Part shown: positions 1 through 11,272 of the stretch, in pieces
Layout: each line of letters opens with the position of its first letter
How positions within the stretch are numbered: the stretch's first letter is position 1
The notes under the pieces: model-generated
The model's database searches: none
What the model saw: only the letters and a program-made list of their open reading frames with translations
Told to the model about the DNA's origin: nothing
From: Alteromonas naphthalenivorans
GTDB lineage: Bacteria > Pseudomonadota > Gammaproteobacteria > Enterobacterales > Alteromonadaceae
Length of the DNA: 64,000 nucleotides
Assembly: GCF_000213655.1 (NCBI RefSeq)
Contig: NC_015554.1
Coordinates: forward strand, 4,712,001-4,776,000
Direction of reading: 5' to 3'
Translations under genes and position numbers: made by a program

Positions 1-1127
1 ATTGAGCGATTATAAGCCCTTGAAGTAGCTGTACCTGTAAGGTGGGCTAGCTGGGTTTCAATCACATCATGGTGCCACCCCTGCTCATGTAAAATCGTCG
101 ATGCCGTGCTCCTGAAGCCGTGTGCGGACATTACATCAGCACCATAACCAAGATCCCGCAAACGATTGGTCATCACATTCTTACTTATAGGCTGATCACT
201 ATTACGCTGACTGGGGAATACATACGGCGAATAGCTGGTTACTTCATAAACATTTTTAAGCTGAGTCACTACTTGTTCGGCAAGCGGTACAAGGTGTTCT
301 CGGCCACGCTTCATTTCTTCACCAGGTATTGTCAGCAGCATATTGTCAAAATCGATGTATTCCCATTTAAGGCATCTAATTTCCCCAGGTCTCAAGAATA
401 ACCGGGGAATAAGCCTTAACGCTTCTACAGTACAAAAGCTGCCAGATTCAGTTGTATCAATATCCCGAATAAGCTGCCCTAAGGCCAAAGGCTTTGTGAT
501 AGCCGCTCTGTGCTTAACTTTTGGCATAGGCTTGAGAATATCACTCATAGGTAAGCCCTGAGCAGGATTGATACGGGTATATCTGTGTGCCAAGGCATAA
601 CCAAAGATACGATTGATCACTGAAAGGATTGTGGGGGCTACACGGCGCTTACCCGCCGCCTCGATAGACAGCATTAGCTCTGTGATATGCCCTTGATCAA
701 TCATATCTATCTGTAGCTTTGATAATGGAGCCATATCAACCGTTATCCAGCGCTTAACCTTATTGGTGTGGTCTTCCGACCAGCTAGACTTCTGCTGCTT
801 CCACCAAGTCAACGCAAGCTCGCCAAATTGGCGGCCATCAGCTTTAGATTCCCTCTTTTTAGCCCGTCTTTCATCAGCAGGGTTAATCCCCTGAACCAGC
901 TGGGCTCGTGCTTGGGCAGCCATTGATCTCGCCTCAACTAGGGGTATCGTAGGGTACTGCCCCAGAGCCAACTCTTGATGCTTATTATTAAACCGATAAC
1001 GCATACGCCAAAGCTTGGAACCATTGCTTTTTATCAATAAAAACAAACCATTACCATCACTTTTCTTTGTCTGTTTCTTGCCTTCAGGACAGATAGAGTT
1101 CTTAACTTCCAACGCTGTTAAAGCCAT
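1..1127 (-). CDS. P4-type tyrosine integrase, C-terminus cut by window edge
   Basis: An open frame begins with ATG at 1127, preceded by a GAGGTGAG ribosome-binding site, and stays open for 375 codons to base 1. The N-terminus (MALTALEVKNSICPEGKK, then a DGNGLFLLIKSNGSKLW block) is the arm-binding DUF4102-type domain of P4/CP4 integrases. The C-terminal half has the catalytic set: Arg in FLRPGEIRCLKW, HGFR, AHLTG, and AYNR, whose Tyr lies ten residues after the His and is the likely nucleophile. It would catalyse integration and excision of an island extending left of the window. The gene reads away from groEL, so the attachment site would be expected between 1128 and the groEL terminator. Family call is firm; the element's identity is unknown. 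Confidence 0.88.
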   Translation of the reverse strand, partial: MALTALEVKNSICPEGKKQTKKSDGNGLFLLIKSNGSKLWRMRYRFNNKHQELALGQYPTIPLVEARSMAAQARAQLVQGINPADERRAKKRESKADGRQFGELALTWWKQQKSSWSEDHTNKVKRWITVDMAPLSKLQIDMIDQGHITELMLSIEAAGKRRVAPTILSVINRIFGYALAHRYTRINPAQGLPMSDILKPMPKVKHRAAITKPLALGQLIRDIDTTESGSFCTVEALRLIPRLFLRPGEIRCLKWEYIDFDNMLLTIPGEEMKRGREHLVPLAEQVVTQLKNVYEVTSYSPYVFPSQRNSDQPISKNVMTNRLRDLGYGADVMSAHGFRSTASTILHEQGWHHDVIETQLAHLTGTATSRAYNRS

Positions 1128-1153
1128 ATCTCACCTCAATGTGGGTGCAAGTA

Positions 1154-1235
1154 GGGGTATGATGCAGGGTATCAGCTACGATAATACCCTAAATTTCAGA
1201 CAATTACATATGACGATACCCCTCATAATACCCCT
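1154..1235. repeat. Five copies of a GGGGTAT-like heptamer upstream of the integrase
   Basis: Copies lie at 1154-1160 (GGGGTAT), 1166-1172 (AGGGTAT), and inverted at 1184-1190 (ATACCCT), 1216-1222 (ATACCCC) and 1228-1234 (ATACCCC). The position, directly between the integrase start and the groEL terminator, is where arm-type integrase sites or an autoregulatory operator would lie. The function is inferred. Confidence 0.5.
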
Positions 1236-1290
1236 AAAATCTTCAGGATTGTGTGCGATACCAGTAGACCTTATGAGACAAGAAGGCATA

Positions 1291-1324
1291 AAAAAAGCCC
1301 GTAAACCAAAGGTTTACGGGCTTT
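1291..1324 (-). terminator. Rho-independent terminator of groES-groEL
   Basis: On the minus strand a perfect 14-bp stem (arms 1294-1307 and 1311-1324, 3-nt loop) is followed by a T-run encoded by the A-run at 1291-1296. It lies 30 bp beyond the groEL stop codon. Confidence 0.9.
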
Positions 1325-1354
1325 ATAGGACTTAATGAGACTAAGTCATGACGT

Positions 1355-3010
<1,656 letters not shown>

Positions 3011-3035
3011 TTAATTCGTTTAACGTTAGTTGTCA

Positions 3036-3326
3036 TTACTCAACAATCGCAAGAATGTCGCTTTCGCTTAGGATCAGAACTTCTTCACCATCCAGCTTTT
3101 CAGTTTTAACGCCGTAGCCTTCGCTAAAAATAACGGTGTCGCCAACTTTAACGTCTAGCGCTTTAACATCGCCATTTTCTAGGATGCGGCCGTTACCTAC
3201 AGCGATAATCTCGCCACGTGTAGATTTTTCTGCTGCTGAACCAGTCAGAACGATACCGCCTGCAGATTTGCTTTCTTGCTCTGCGCGTTTAAGGATTACG
3301 CGGTCGTGTAAAGGACGAATTGCCAT
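3036..3326 (-). CDS. groES: Co-chaperonin GroES (10 kDa)
   Basis: Lid of the GroEL cavity, with the mobile loop segment [12 protein letters not shown] and the family start [15 protein letters not shown] start it at 3326 (96 residues, the family length) because CAGGAGAC lies just before this ATG. A longer in-frame ATG at 3350 would add eight non-conserved residues. It is the first gene of the groES-groEL operon, with a sigma-32 promoter about 120 bp upstream. Confidence 0.97.
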   Translation of the reverse strand: MAIRPLHDRVILKRAEQESKSAGGIVLTGSAAEKSTRGEIIAVGNGRILENGDVKALDVKVGDTVIFSEGYGVKTEKLDGEEVLILSESDILAIVE

Positions 3327-3442
3327 TTTCAAGTCTCCTGAAAATTTCACTATTCAAGTTAATGATTGTCGACACACAATTATTTGTATGTCGTATGCTT
3401 GGGTTGCTCGTTGCCGAGCAGTTAAAATCGTGTCTGCGAGGA

Positions 3443-3472
3443 TAAATGGGGGAGTAGCCATGCAAGTTCAAG
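3443..3472 (-). promoter_or_regulatory. Sigma-32 heat-shock promoter for groES-groEL
   Basis: Reading on the minus strand, CTTGAA (3472-3467) is followed after 15 nt by CCCCATTTA (3451-3443). These match the heat-shock sigma consensus (CTTGAA and CCCCATnT, spacing 13-15). I see no CIRCE operator, consistent with gammaproteobacterial control by RpoH. Confidence 0.88.
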
Positions 3473-3545
3473 GGTTTTTGAGCAAAAAAATGTAAAAAAA
3501 TTGATTTTAATGCTCAAAGCTTGCACTTAAGGCCAAAAGTACACA

Positions 3546-4076
3546 TTACTTAAGGCGTTTGTCTGGGTCATTTTGGGTTTTGTCTGAAAATTCACCTTCA
3601 AACACATCGCCATTATCTGAGCTGCCCGGTTGACCAGACTGTTGCTGATTAAATGGGTTTTCAAACGGGTTATACTGGGCACCGCCAGCTTGTTGATTAA
3701 AGCCGCCCGCTTGAGTCACTACCCGCAGTTTCATATGTTTACTTAGCTGCGAAGCAATAAGGTGGCGAGAACCTGGCAAGGCAAACATAAAGCCAAGAAC
3801 GTCAGTGATTAGGCCTGGGGTAACCAATAAAATACCTGCAACTACCAGCATTAGGCCTTCTACCATCTCTTTACCTGGCAGTTCGTTGCGCTGCATTTTG
3901 GCCTGTGCGGTTTGTAATGTTGCTATACCTTCGCGCTTAACAAAATAAGCACCAATGAATGCGGTTAATATCACTAGCCCAATAGTATTCCAGCCACCAA
4001 TTATCCCGCCCACCTGAACTAATAGGGCAATCTCTACTATGGGTAATATGGCAAACAATAAAAATAAAAACCGCAC
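3546..4076 (-). CDS. fxsA: FxsA family inner-membrane protein
   Basis: A 176-residue protein of the FxsA family, named for E. coli FxsA, whose overproduction relieves exclusion of phage T7 by the F plasmid. Hydrophobic helices cover about residues 3-27, 28-46 and 75-103, with the conserved VGGIIGGWNTIGLVILTAFIG stretch spread over helices 1 and 2. The C-terminal 50 residues are hydrophilic and rich in Gln, Asn and Gly. It is often found beside groESL, as here. The physiological role is not established. Confidence 0.9.
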   Translation of the reverse strand: MRFLFLLFAILPIVEIALLVQVGGIIGGWNTIGLVILTAFIGAYFVKREGIATLQTAQAKMQRNELPGKEMVEGLMLVVAGILLVTPGLITDVLGFMFALPGSRHLIASQLSKHMKLRVVTQAGGFNQQAGGAQYNPFENPFNQQQSGQPGSSDNGDVFEGEFSDKTQNDPDKRLK

Positions 4077-4277
4077 AACATTTCCTCTTTCATCTAGTCA
4101 TAGAATAGTATTGGGGTAAAGACCATAATAACAAGCGAAGGTGCAACGCTTTGGGTTAAGTGGCAAACTCAAGCGACCGACGGTAGCTGTGTTAAACTGG
4201 GTTTGTGAAAGAATAGCGTATACATCTCGGTCTTACTTTTTATAGGCCAATAGCTTTAGGATAAAGAAAGTCGTTAT

Positions 4278-6176
4278 ATGAAGTACATCACCCGTTTATT
4301 TTCTTTTGTCGCATGTTGTCTATTTTTAGCATCGCTTGCGCTGCCTGGCTATTCGCAAACTAATACACAAATTACGGCACAAACTTCGCCTCAAACCTCC
4401 GCTCCGCCTTCAAATCAGAGCCTGGGTGGGTTCGACGATGTGTTCAGCAACCAAGAAGAATTCTTAAAAGTAGACCAAGCCTTTGTATTCGACTTCAATC
4501 AGGCAGACGACACCTTAAGCCTTTCCTTTACCATTGCCGATGGCTATTACCTTTATAAAAAGCAATTCAAGTTAGTGGCTAAGCAAGCCGCCATTGGGGA
4601 ACCTCATTATCCCAAAGGCGTGATCATTGAAGATGAATACTTTGGCGAATCGGAAGTATTTTATGATGAAGTCACGATAACGGTTCCTATTACACAAGCC
4701 ACCAACGACGGTATAGTAAAAATACGCTACCAAGGCTGCGCCGATGCGGGCCTTTGTTACGCACCGAATATTAAAACCGTCTATTTGAATGCCCTTGCCA
4801 GCAACGCTAACGCCAGCGTCTTGAGCAACAGCGCTGATCCCATGTCGACAGATGAACAGAGTCTCTCGCAAACGAACCCGAGTAGCTCTCAAGCGTCTCA
4901 ATATTCTCTGGCCGATAAGCTCATTAACAAAGAAAACCTAGCCCTCACCTTGGTGCTATTCTTTGCATTAGGCATAGGCCTTGCTTTTACCCCCTGCGTG
5001 TTCCCTATGTACCCCATTGTGTCGGGTATTGTGATTGGCCAAGGTAAACAGGCAAAAGCCAGCAACGCATTTTGGCTCACGTTTACCTACGTACAAGGCA
5101 TGGCCATTACCTATTCTATATTAGGCTTAATTGTGGCGTCGGCGGGTATGCAGTTTCAGGCTGCACTTCAACATCCGCTCATTCTAGGCATTTTTATTGG
5201 CATTTTTGTTCTGCTGGCGTTAGCCATGTTTGGCCGATACGAGCTTCAACTTCCTGCAAAATGGCAAACCCGCTTAACTAATTTAAGTAACAACCAAACG
5301 CCTGGCAGCATGGCGGGTGTATTCGCTATGGGTGCGTTATCGGGGCTAATTGCCTCGCCATGCACTACGGCGCCATTAACCGGCATTTTATTGTTTATTG
5401 CACAAAGCGGCGACTTAACCCTTGGCTTCATTTCGCTTTATATGTTGAGTATTGGCATGGGTGTTCCTCTTGTTATATTTGGGATCACAGGTTCTAAATT
5501 GCTACCAAGAGCGGGTCAATGGATGAACGTGGTAAAAGTATCATTTGGATTTATGATGCTGTCGGTGGCCATCGTATTTGTAGAGCGTTTGTGGCCCAAA
5601 GCATGGTCTAGCGAATACATTAACTTGCTGTGGGCAGCCCTAGGTTTAGGGGCATTTGGTTATTATTTTGTGGTAAACGAAGCGAGCCAAAAAGGCATTT
5701 TGAAGTACGTGCGAACGTTGGTTATTGCGGCAGGTTTGTTCGCCAGTGCGCTGCTAGCCTATAACACCCTTACTTCATCTGAAGACACTGCCACGCAGCA
5801 CAGCCAGCTGGCTCATCCAACATTTATTGTCGTTGAGAATTTAGATGATTTACGCCAACAAATTGCGACAGCCAATTCACAAGGCAAAACGGTGATGGTG
5901 GACTTGTACGCCGATTGGTGTGTGGCCTGTAAAGAGTTTGAAATATACACCTTCCCTGATCCTAATGTTATTAATGCGCTTAATAATACCGTGTGGATGC
6001 AAATAGATTTAACCGATACCTCTGCCAATAATACGGCCTTTCAGGATGAATTTTCTATTCTTGGGCTGCCAACTATTTTATTTTTCGATGAGAGCGGTAA
6101 TGAGCTAACGCAGTCTCGGGTAACCGGATTTATGAAAGCGCCAGCCTTTGCTGAACATGTTGAAAATACGTTTTAA
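4278..6176 (+). CDS. dsbD: Thiol:disulfide interchange protein DsbD
   Basis: Inner-membrane reductant shuttle that passes electrons from cytosolic thioredoxin to periplasmic DsbC, DsbG and CcmG. Three domains are visible in its 632 residues: signal peptide 1-26; periplasmic alpha domain with Cys154 and Cys160; an eight-helix membrane domain with Cys240 (FTPCVFPMYP) and Cys362 (SPCTTAP); and a C-terminal thioredoxin-like gamma domain with Cys548 and Cys551 (WCVAC). All six redox cysteines are present. A Thr/Gln/Ser/Pro-rich linker of about 25 residues after the signal peptide makes it slightly long. It is divergent from fxsA. Confidence 0.97.
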   Translation: MKYITRLFSFVACCLFLASLALPGYSQTNTQITAQTSPQTSAPPSNQSLGGFDDVFSNQEEFLKVDQAFVFDFNQADDTLSLSFTIADGYYLYKKQFKLVAKQAAIGEPHYPKGVIIEDEYFGESEVFYDEVTITVPITQATNDGIVKIRYQGCADAGLCYAPNIKTVYLNALASNANASVLSNSADPMSTDEQSLSQTNPSSSQASQYSLADKLINKENLALTLVLFFALGIGLAFTPCVFPMYPIVSGIVIGQGKQAKASNAFWLTFTYVQGMAITYSILGLIVASAGMQFQAALQHPLILGIFIGIFVLLALAMFGRYELQLPAKWQTRLTNLSNNQTPGSMAGVFAMGALSGLIASPCTTAPLTGILLFIAQSGDLTLGFISLYMLSIGMGVPLVIFGITGSKLLPRAGQWMNVVKVSFGFMMLSVAIVFVERLWPKAWSSEYINLLWAALGLGAFGYYFVVNEASQKGILKYVRTLVIAAGLFASALLAYNTLTSSEDTATQHSQLAHPTFIVVENLDDLRQQIATANSQGKTVMVDLYADWCVACKEFEIYTFPDPNVINALNNTVWMQIDLTDTSANNTAFQDEFSILGLPTILFFDESGNELTQSRVTGFMKAPAFAEHVENTF

Positions 6177-6225
6177 CATTATGATTGGTGAGTGATTACT
6201 CTTCGCCGTAATTCAAGGGTGAGCT

Positions 6226-7056
6226 ATGCCCCAAATGCCTCAGTTTTCACTCGCGCTTTTGTTCATTCTTACCTTGTGCGTGCCATCTAAAACGCTATTG
6301 GCGCAAGAGACCGTGAAGCAAAACCTGACAACCCAGGCGCTTGGTTGCTACGATGCTAATCGATTTTGTATTAGTATTTCGCCGCCCACAAATGGCAACT
6401 ATGAAGTTTATGCCCAGCGAAAGATACCGCTGCCTCTTGTGCTTACGTTATCAGCCAGTGGGCTTGCGTCTACTTTACCAACCAGTGGGCTTACGCCCGG
6501 GTCGACATCCAACGTGTTTTTAGACAATGACGCTCCTGTTTTAATGGGAGTAATAAAAAGCCCTCGACGGTTTTGGCACTCTATGAAAGTAAGCTGGACT
6601 TCAGGAGTGCTGAATGCTGTGCACAATGATGAAGTGATTTATTTGCCGCCGCTGCGCCCAGCTAGTAATTACCCCGTAGTACAAGGTTTTGGTGGGGGCT
6701 GTTATGCATTAGATTTTGCGGCGCCGGTTGGCACTCCCGTGTTCGCCGCTCGCGATGGTGTGGTAATAGATACGAAAGATGATGGCCAATTAGGCGGCGC
6801 TTCTAAACGGTTTGCTAAGCACGCGAATTTTGTCGCTATTTTGCATGACGATGGCACCACAGGCGAATATTATCATTTGAAATATAAAGGTGTGGTGGTA
6901 ACAAGAGAGCAAAAGGTGAAAGCTGGAGAGCTCATTGGTTATTCTGGTAATACAGGGTTTTCATCACTACCCCATTTGCACTTCGCCGTGTACACAGCCA
7001 AGTACGAAGGAAAGTACATGTCGGTGCCATTTGCGTTAAAAAATGAGCCGAATTGA
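6226..7056 (+). CDS. Exported M23 (LytM-like) peptidase-family protein lacking the first zinc ligand
   Basis: A 276-residue protein with an N-terminal signal peptide (about 1-26) and a C-terminal LytM/M23 fold. Visible motifs are YALDFAAPVGTPVFAARDGVV (zinc Asp163), GEYYHLKYKG, VKAGELIGYSGNTG and PHLHFAVY (His250 and His252). In active M23 enzymes the first ligand is the His of HxxxD; here position 159 is Cys, and the loop that usually carries His before YAIDF seems shortened. It may be a pseudoenzyme or activator of cell-wall hydrolases, or may use another ligand. It starts 49 bp after dsbD and may be co-transcribed. Confidence 0.8.
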   Translation: MPQMPQFSLALLFILTLCVPSKTLLAQETVKQNLTTQALGCYDANRFCISISPPTNGNYEVYAQRKIPLPLVLTLSASGLASTLPTSGLTPGSTSNVFLDNDAPVLMGVIKSPRRFWHSMKVSWTSGVLNAVHNDEVIYLPPLRPASNYPVVQGFGGGCYALDFAAPVGTPVFAARDGVVIDTKDDGQLGGASKRFAKHANFVAILHDDGTTGEYYHLKYKGVVVTREQKVKAGELIGYSGNTGFSSLPHLHFAVYTAKYEGKYMSVPFALKNEPN

Positions 7057-7342
7057 ACTCCACTAGTTACATAAGCAGCACATAAAAGTCACATTAGCAT
7101 TACATGGTCACATTCTTATACACCGCCACGCACCTGTGATAACGCATAGACCGGGAAGAGAACTTTGCGTCGAAAACACCTGATTAGACCAGTATTTTGC
7201 TGCGAAATCTTTCACTACCTCTATAATCAACGTCTAAATGAATAAACAACCGGATTAATTGTCTTTTTTTCGTGCAACTGTCATAAAATTTTGCTGAAAT
7301 AGCAAATACACTGACTTTTTACCGAAGATAGCAGCAAATTTA

Positions 7343-7783
7343 ATGAATATTTTGTTACTGAACGGCCCTAACCTAAATATGTTAGGACAACGTGAACCCG
7401 ATAAGTATGGCACACAAACGTTACAGGACATCGTTGATGATCTGAGCGCGCAGGCAAAATCGTCTGATGCCACCCTTACCCATTTTCAGTCGAACGCAGA
7501 ACATGCGCTTATCGACCGTATTCATCAGTCTATGGGCAATATCGACGCAATCATCATTAACCCCGCTGCTTTCACACATACAAGCGTTGCACTTCGCGAT
7601 GCATTGTTAAGTGTCAATATCCCGTTTATTGAAGTACACCTGTCGAATGTTCATGCCCGTGAATCATTTCGACATCACTCATATTTCTCAGATGTTGCGG
7701 CAGGCGTCATTGTTGGCCTTGGTGCCATTGGTTATTCACTAGCCCTGACCGCCGCCATCAATTTACCGCAATCAAAAAATTAA
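7343..7783 (+). CDS. aroQ: 3-dehydroquinate dehydratase, type II
   Basis: Catalyses 3-dehydroquinate to 3-dehydroshikimate in the shikimate pathway; cytosolic dodecamer. The length of 146 residues is typical. It shows [17 protein letters not shown] with Arg17 and Tyr22 on the active-site lid, the NPAAFTHTS segment, and [17 protein letters not shown] containing the catalytic His. It is the first gene of aroQ-accB-accC, 14 bp before accB, the usual gammaproteobacterial arrangement. Confidence 0.97.
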   Translation: MNILLLNGPNLNMLGQREPDKYGTQTLQDIVDDLSAQAKSSDATLTHFQSNAEHALIDRIHQSMGNIDAIIINPAAFTHTSVALRDALLSVNIPFIEVHLSNVHARESFRHHSYFSDVAAGVIVGLGAIGYSLALTAAINLPQSKN

Positions 7784-7797
7784 CGTAGAGACTGAAC

Positions 7798-8262
7798 ATG
7801 GATATTAGAAAAATCAAAAAACTCATCGAATTAGTGGAAGAGTCTGGCATTGCCGAACTTGAGATCACTGAAGGCGAAGAGTCTGTTCGAATTCATCGCG
7901 GGCCAACTGGCGTTCAAGCGCCAATGAACTATAGCTTTGCTGCACCGGCTCATGCGGCACCAGCTCCGGCTCCAGCACCTGTTGCGGCAGCTGAACCTGC
8001 GCAAGCAGCGGCACCTGCAGCGCCAGAAGGCCATGTGGTTAAATCACCAATGGTAGGAACCTTCTATCGCGCATCTTCACCAACAGCAAAACCGTTTGCT
8101 GAAGTAGGTCAAACCGTAAATGCTGGCGACACACTTTGTATTATTGAAGCAATGAAGATGATGAACCAAATTGAATCAGACAAATCTGGTGTGGTTAAAG
8201 CAATACTGGTAGATAACCAAGACCCAGTAGAGTTTGATCAACCCATGTTCATCATTGAATAA
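7798..8262 (+). CDS. accB: Biotin carboxyl carrier protein of acetyl-CoA carboxylase
   Basis: Carries biotin between biotin carboxylase and carboxyltransferase in the first step of fatty-acid synthesis. Its 154 residues comprise an N-terminal [18 protein letters not shown] helix, an Ala/Pro-rich linker (about 45-80), and a biotinyl domain with EAMKMMNQ in which Lys120 is biotinylated. It sits 14 bp before accC in the same operon. Confidence 0.97.
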   Translation: MDIRKIKKLIELVEESGIAELEITEGEESVRIHRGPTGVQAPMNYSFAAPAHAAPAPAPAPVAAAEPAQAAAPAAPEGHVVKSPMVGTFYRASSPTAKPFAEVGQTVNAGDTLCIIEAMKMMNQIESDKSGVVKAILVDNQDPVEFDQPMFIIE

Positions 8263-8276
8263 GCAGGCTTCGTACT

Positions 8277-9620
8277 ATGCTAGATAAAGTACTCATTGCA
8301 AACCGTGGTGAAATTGCCCTTCGTATTTTGCGTGCCTGTAAAGAACTTGGCATCAAAACCGTTGCGGTACACTCCACGGCAGACAAAAACTTAAAGCACG
8401 TGTTGCTGGCAGACGAGTCGATTTGTATCGGTAAAGCCTCAGCAACCGAAAGCTACTTGAATATTCCTCGCATTATAGCGGCGGCAGAAGTCACAAATTC
8501 TATTGCTATTCACCCAGGGTACGGCTTTTTAGCAGAAAACGCCGACTTTGCTGAAGCAGTTGAGAAGAGTGGCTTTATCTTCATTGGCCCAACGGCAGAC
8601 ACCATTAACCTGATGGGCGATAAAGTGTCAGCAATTAGTGCTATGAAGAAAGCTGGCGTTCCATGTGTACCTGGTTCAGATGGCCCACTTACTGGCGACA
8701 ATGATAAGAATAAAACCATTGCTAAACGCATTGGTTACCCAATTATTGTTAAAGCAGCAGGCGGCGGCGGTGGTCGTGGTATGCGTGTGGTTCGCAGTGA
8801 AGCAGAACTCATTAGTGCTATTGAAACCACGCAAGCTGAAGCGGGCGCGGCATTTGGCAACGCTACTGTGTACATGGAGAAATTCTTAGAAAATCCACGT
8901 CACGTAGAAATTCAGATTTTAGCCGATGGTCAAGGCAATGCTATTCACTTAGGTGAGCGTGACTGTTCTATGCAGCGTCGCCACCAAAAAGTGGTAGAAG
9001 AAGCACCAGCACCTGGTATTTCTGAGCTAATGCGTAACAAGATTGGCGATCGTTGTCGTCGTGCTTGTGTCGAAATTGGTTATCGCGGCGCAGGTACGTT
9101 CGAGTTCTTATATGAGAACGGTGAGTTCTATTTCATAGAAATGAATACCCGTATTCAAGTTGAACACCCAGTATCTGAAATGATTACCGGCGTTGACCTA
9201 ATTAAAGAACAACTGCGTATTGCAGCCGGTCAACCTCTGTCTATCGACCAATCGCAAATTCAAATTCGTGGCCATGCTATTGAATGTCGAATTAACGCAG
9301 AAGATCCGAAAACTTTTATCCCAAGCCCAGGTACGATTGATATTTTCCATTCGCCAGGCGGTTTAGGTATTCGTTGGGAATCTCATATTTATGCTGGCTA
9401 TACGGTGCCGCCTTTCTACGACTCCATGATTGGTAAGTTGATTACCTTTGGTGAAAGTCGTGACGAAGCTATTGCCAGAATGCGCCATGCATTAGATGAG
9501 CTAGTTATCGAGGGAATTAAAACTAACATTCCTTTACAGCGCGCTATTATGGCTGACGAAAACTTCTTTGCCGGTGGTACCAATATTCACTACCTTGAGA
9601 AGAAACTAGGCATAGCCTAA
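8277..9620 (+). CDS. accC: Acetyl-CoA carboxylase, biotin carboxylase subunit
   Basis: ATP-dependent carboxylation of the biotin on AccB; ATP-grasp enzyme of 447 residues, family length 445-450. It begins [17 protein letters not shown], has the Gly-rich ATP loop [14 protein letters not shown], and the active-site run [19 protein letters not shown] and [14 protein letters not shown]. It is the last gene of aroQ-accBC, followed by a hairpin terminator. In many gammaproteobacteria prmA-dusB-fis lies close to accC; here prmA is 25 kb away, beyond an accessory block. Confidence 0.98.
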   Translation: MLDKVLIANRGEIALRILRACKELGIKTVAVHSTADKNLKHVLLADESICIGKASATESYLNIPRIIAAAEVTNSIAIHPGYGFLAENADFAEAVEKSGFIFIGPTADTINLMGDKVSAISAMKKAGVPCVPGSDGPLTGDNDKNKTIAKRIGYPIIVKAAGGGGGRGMRVVRSEAELISAIETTQAEAGAAFGNATVYMEKFLENPRHVEIQILADGQGNAIHLGERDCSMQRRHQKVVEEAPAPGISELMRNKIGDRCRRACVEIGYRGAGTFEFLYENGEFYFIEMNTRIQVEHPVSEMITGVDLIKEQLRIAAGQPLSIDQSQIQIRGHAIECRINAEDPKTFIPSPGTIDIFHSPGGLGIRWESHIYAGYTVPPFYDSMIGKLITFGESRDEAIARMRHALDELVIEGIKTNIPLQRAIMADENFFAGGTNIHYLEKKLGIA

Positions 9621-9634
9621 CAGCTTCAAAATTC

Positions 9635-9664
9635 AGTGCCGTGTTTTCCACGGCACTGCTTTTA
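9635..9664 (+). terminator. Terminator after accC
   Basis: A 9-bp perfect stem (AGTGCCGTG at 9635-9643 with CACGGCACT at 9649-9657) is followed by GCTTTT. It lies 15 bp after the accC stop. Confidence 0.8.
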
Positions 9665-10068
9665 TCACCCTGCTTTTACTTCTATTACATCCCTTCTTTT
9701 TCTAAAGACATATTCCCAAACGACTTAAATTGTTCGCGACTACCGGTACCGTTTTGCTATGCGCTCTACTGCCCATGCTCAAACAATTACTAGCTCATAT
9801 AGTTCATTCTGTTTTTACGATTAGGACAATCAAGTTTTAAGGTTTTTCAAATGAGGAATGCGGGCATATACTTAACTTAGTTTCCTAGCCCTCCCTGCTA
9901 TTGAAACTTTAGTTGTGTTTTATGTGTTTACCCTCATTGGAGTCCACCTCCAGTTTTTAGCCGGTGTCTTTCACCGGCTTTTTTTTCAGTTTTTTCCACC
10001 AGAAATAGTTACCCTAGTCGCACTTTGTTCCGTATAAGCTGGTTAGGCTTAATTAACTTATTGATGAA
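9665..10068 (+). other. 404-bp gene-free stretch ending in a second strong terminator; possible small RNA
   Basis: No credible ORF is seen. Near its end, GCCGGTG (9960-9966), a 5-nt loop and CACCGGC (9972-9978) run into eight T residues (9979-9986), a textbook plus-strand terminator about 300 bp after the accC terminator. This suggests a short transcript starting somewhere in 9780-9900, but no convincing promoter could be fixed by eye. Confidence 0.35.
9960..9986 (+). terminator. Orphan Rho-independent terminator
   Basis: Perfect 7-bp GC-rich stem, 5-nt loop and T8 tail. No gene ends immediately upstream on this strand. Confidence 0.8.
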
Positions 10069-10083
10069 TTGGACTCGACTGAA

Positions 10084-11022
10084 ATGAAAAGGGTAGATAA
10101 CGCAGCTGTATTTGTTGTTCTCTTATTTTCCGTATGCGCCAATGCCTTTGCCGAGCGCTTAAGCTTTTCACAGAAGCTTGACATGCAATTTCGTTTTGAC
10201 GAACGCTCAGACCGAGATCATAGAAATCAGTATAGAGTGCGATATTACCCTTCAGTTTCCCTGTCCTCTGACGATGCGTGGTCGTTAAATAGCTTTGTGG
10301 TTTCCGGAGAATCTTTTGCATCAAGCCATAATACCTTTGGTAGTGATACGTCAGATTACCTTTACGCTAGGCGTTTATATTTACGCTATGAATTTTCTGA
10401 TGGAAAAATGGAGGCGGGGGTCATCCCCACCTATAAGGGCCGAGTTTCTTCGTCAGGGCTATCTAAAGATGGCTGGATTAAAGGCATGCGCAGTGTTTAT
10501 GCCTTGCAAGAGGACAGCGAAATAGAATTGGTTATTGGCGAACTTGACGATACCAACGCCAACAGCGCATTTGATAGTTTCCACCAACTCAATTATGTTG
10601 AATTAGAATACTCGGCAAAAATGGGGCAAACCCATAGCTACGAAGTGAGTATCGAGCGTATGACTGACAACAACTTTATTCGGGGTGAATATCGCTTTCA
10701 ATACACGCCATCCCAAACGTTGTTCATTGAAACTATTCAGCAACTTTCATCTTCAAGTTCAAAGTTTGTTATTGGCTTGAGCGGAAAAACGAGCATGCGA
10801 AATTATCCCTTATCCTACTTTTCTCACTATTCTTATGTAAGCGAAGGCTTCGGTCCTAGGGCTGAGCTGACTGAAGATTTTTTGGGAACGGGTCATGGCG
10901 CTTCAGCTGAAATAAGCGGTGATATTACTCTTATTGATGACACAGAGTGGTTTATACGTGCCGATGTGGTAGATAGCGTTAGTCGGTTGCTGGCAGGTAT
11001 AAAGGTGTCATTTGAGCAATAA
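10084..11022 (+). CDS. Putative exported outer-membrane beta-barrel protein
   Basis: The likely product is 312 residues from ATG 10084; an in-frame ATG at 10069 adds five residues before the charged MKR start. A signal peptide (hydrophobic VFVVLLFSVCANAFA) ends at AFA|ER. The mature part has many alternating, aromatic-rich amphipathic segments (RNQYRVRYYPSVSLS, YLYARRLYLRYEF, NFIRGEYRFQYTPS, YPLSYFSHYSYVSEG), typical of outer-membrane beta strands. I do not recognise a named family, and the C-terminus (KVSFEQ) is not the usual terminal Phe signal. Function unknown; a porin-like role is only suggested by composition. Confidence 0.6.
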   Translation: MKRVDNAAVFVVLLFSVCANAFAERLSFSQKLDMQFRFDERSDRDHRNQYRVRYYPSVSLSSDDAWSLNSFVVSGESFASSHNTFGSDTSDYLYARRLYLRYEFSDGKMEAGVIPTYKGRVSSSGLSKDGWIKGMRSVYALQEDSEIELVIGELDDTNANSAFDSFHQLNYVELEYSAKMGQTHSYEVSIERMTDNNFIRGEYRFQYTPSQTLFIETIQQLSSSSSKFVIGLSGKTSMRNYPLSYFSHYSYVSEGFGPRAELTEDFLGTGHGASAEISGDITLIDDTEWFIRADVVDSVSRLLAGIKVSFEQ

Positions 11023-11047
11023 AAAAGGCCCATCAAAATGATGGGCC
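11021..11047 (-). terminator. Terminator facing left, in the 11.0-11.3 kb intergenic region
   Basis: Perfect 9-bp stem GGCCCATCA/TGATGGGCC (11027-11035 and 11039-11047). Only the minus-strand reading ends in a T-run (A6 at 11021-11026). No minus-strand gene lies immediately to the right, so it either blocks antisense reading into the beta-barrel gene or ends a small RNA from 11050-11270. Confidence 0.7.
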
Positions 11048-11272
11048 AAACAGCAAGAACGCGTACGCACTTTGACAGTGCACTTGTTAATACGTTAGCT
11101 TCCTATGCAAAAGTTCAGCGTTAAATGGTTACGTTTATTTAATGATTACAACTACTTGTGCGTGCTGCCATTTACTAAAAATACTGAGTGAAGTATGGTA
11201 GTGTTTACTAACTCAAACGCTAAGAAATCAAAGTTTTTCAATATTTACCGCTAAGGTAAAAAGGTTTACAAG

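Noticed and set aside
3289..3471. Minus-strand 60-codon ORF upstream of groES
   Set aside because: It overlaps the sigma-32 promoter and the groES start, has no family features and reads as chance.
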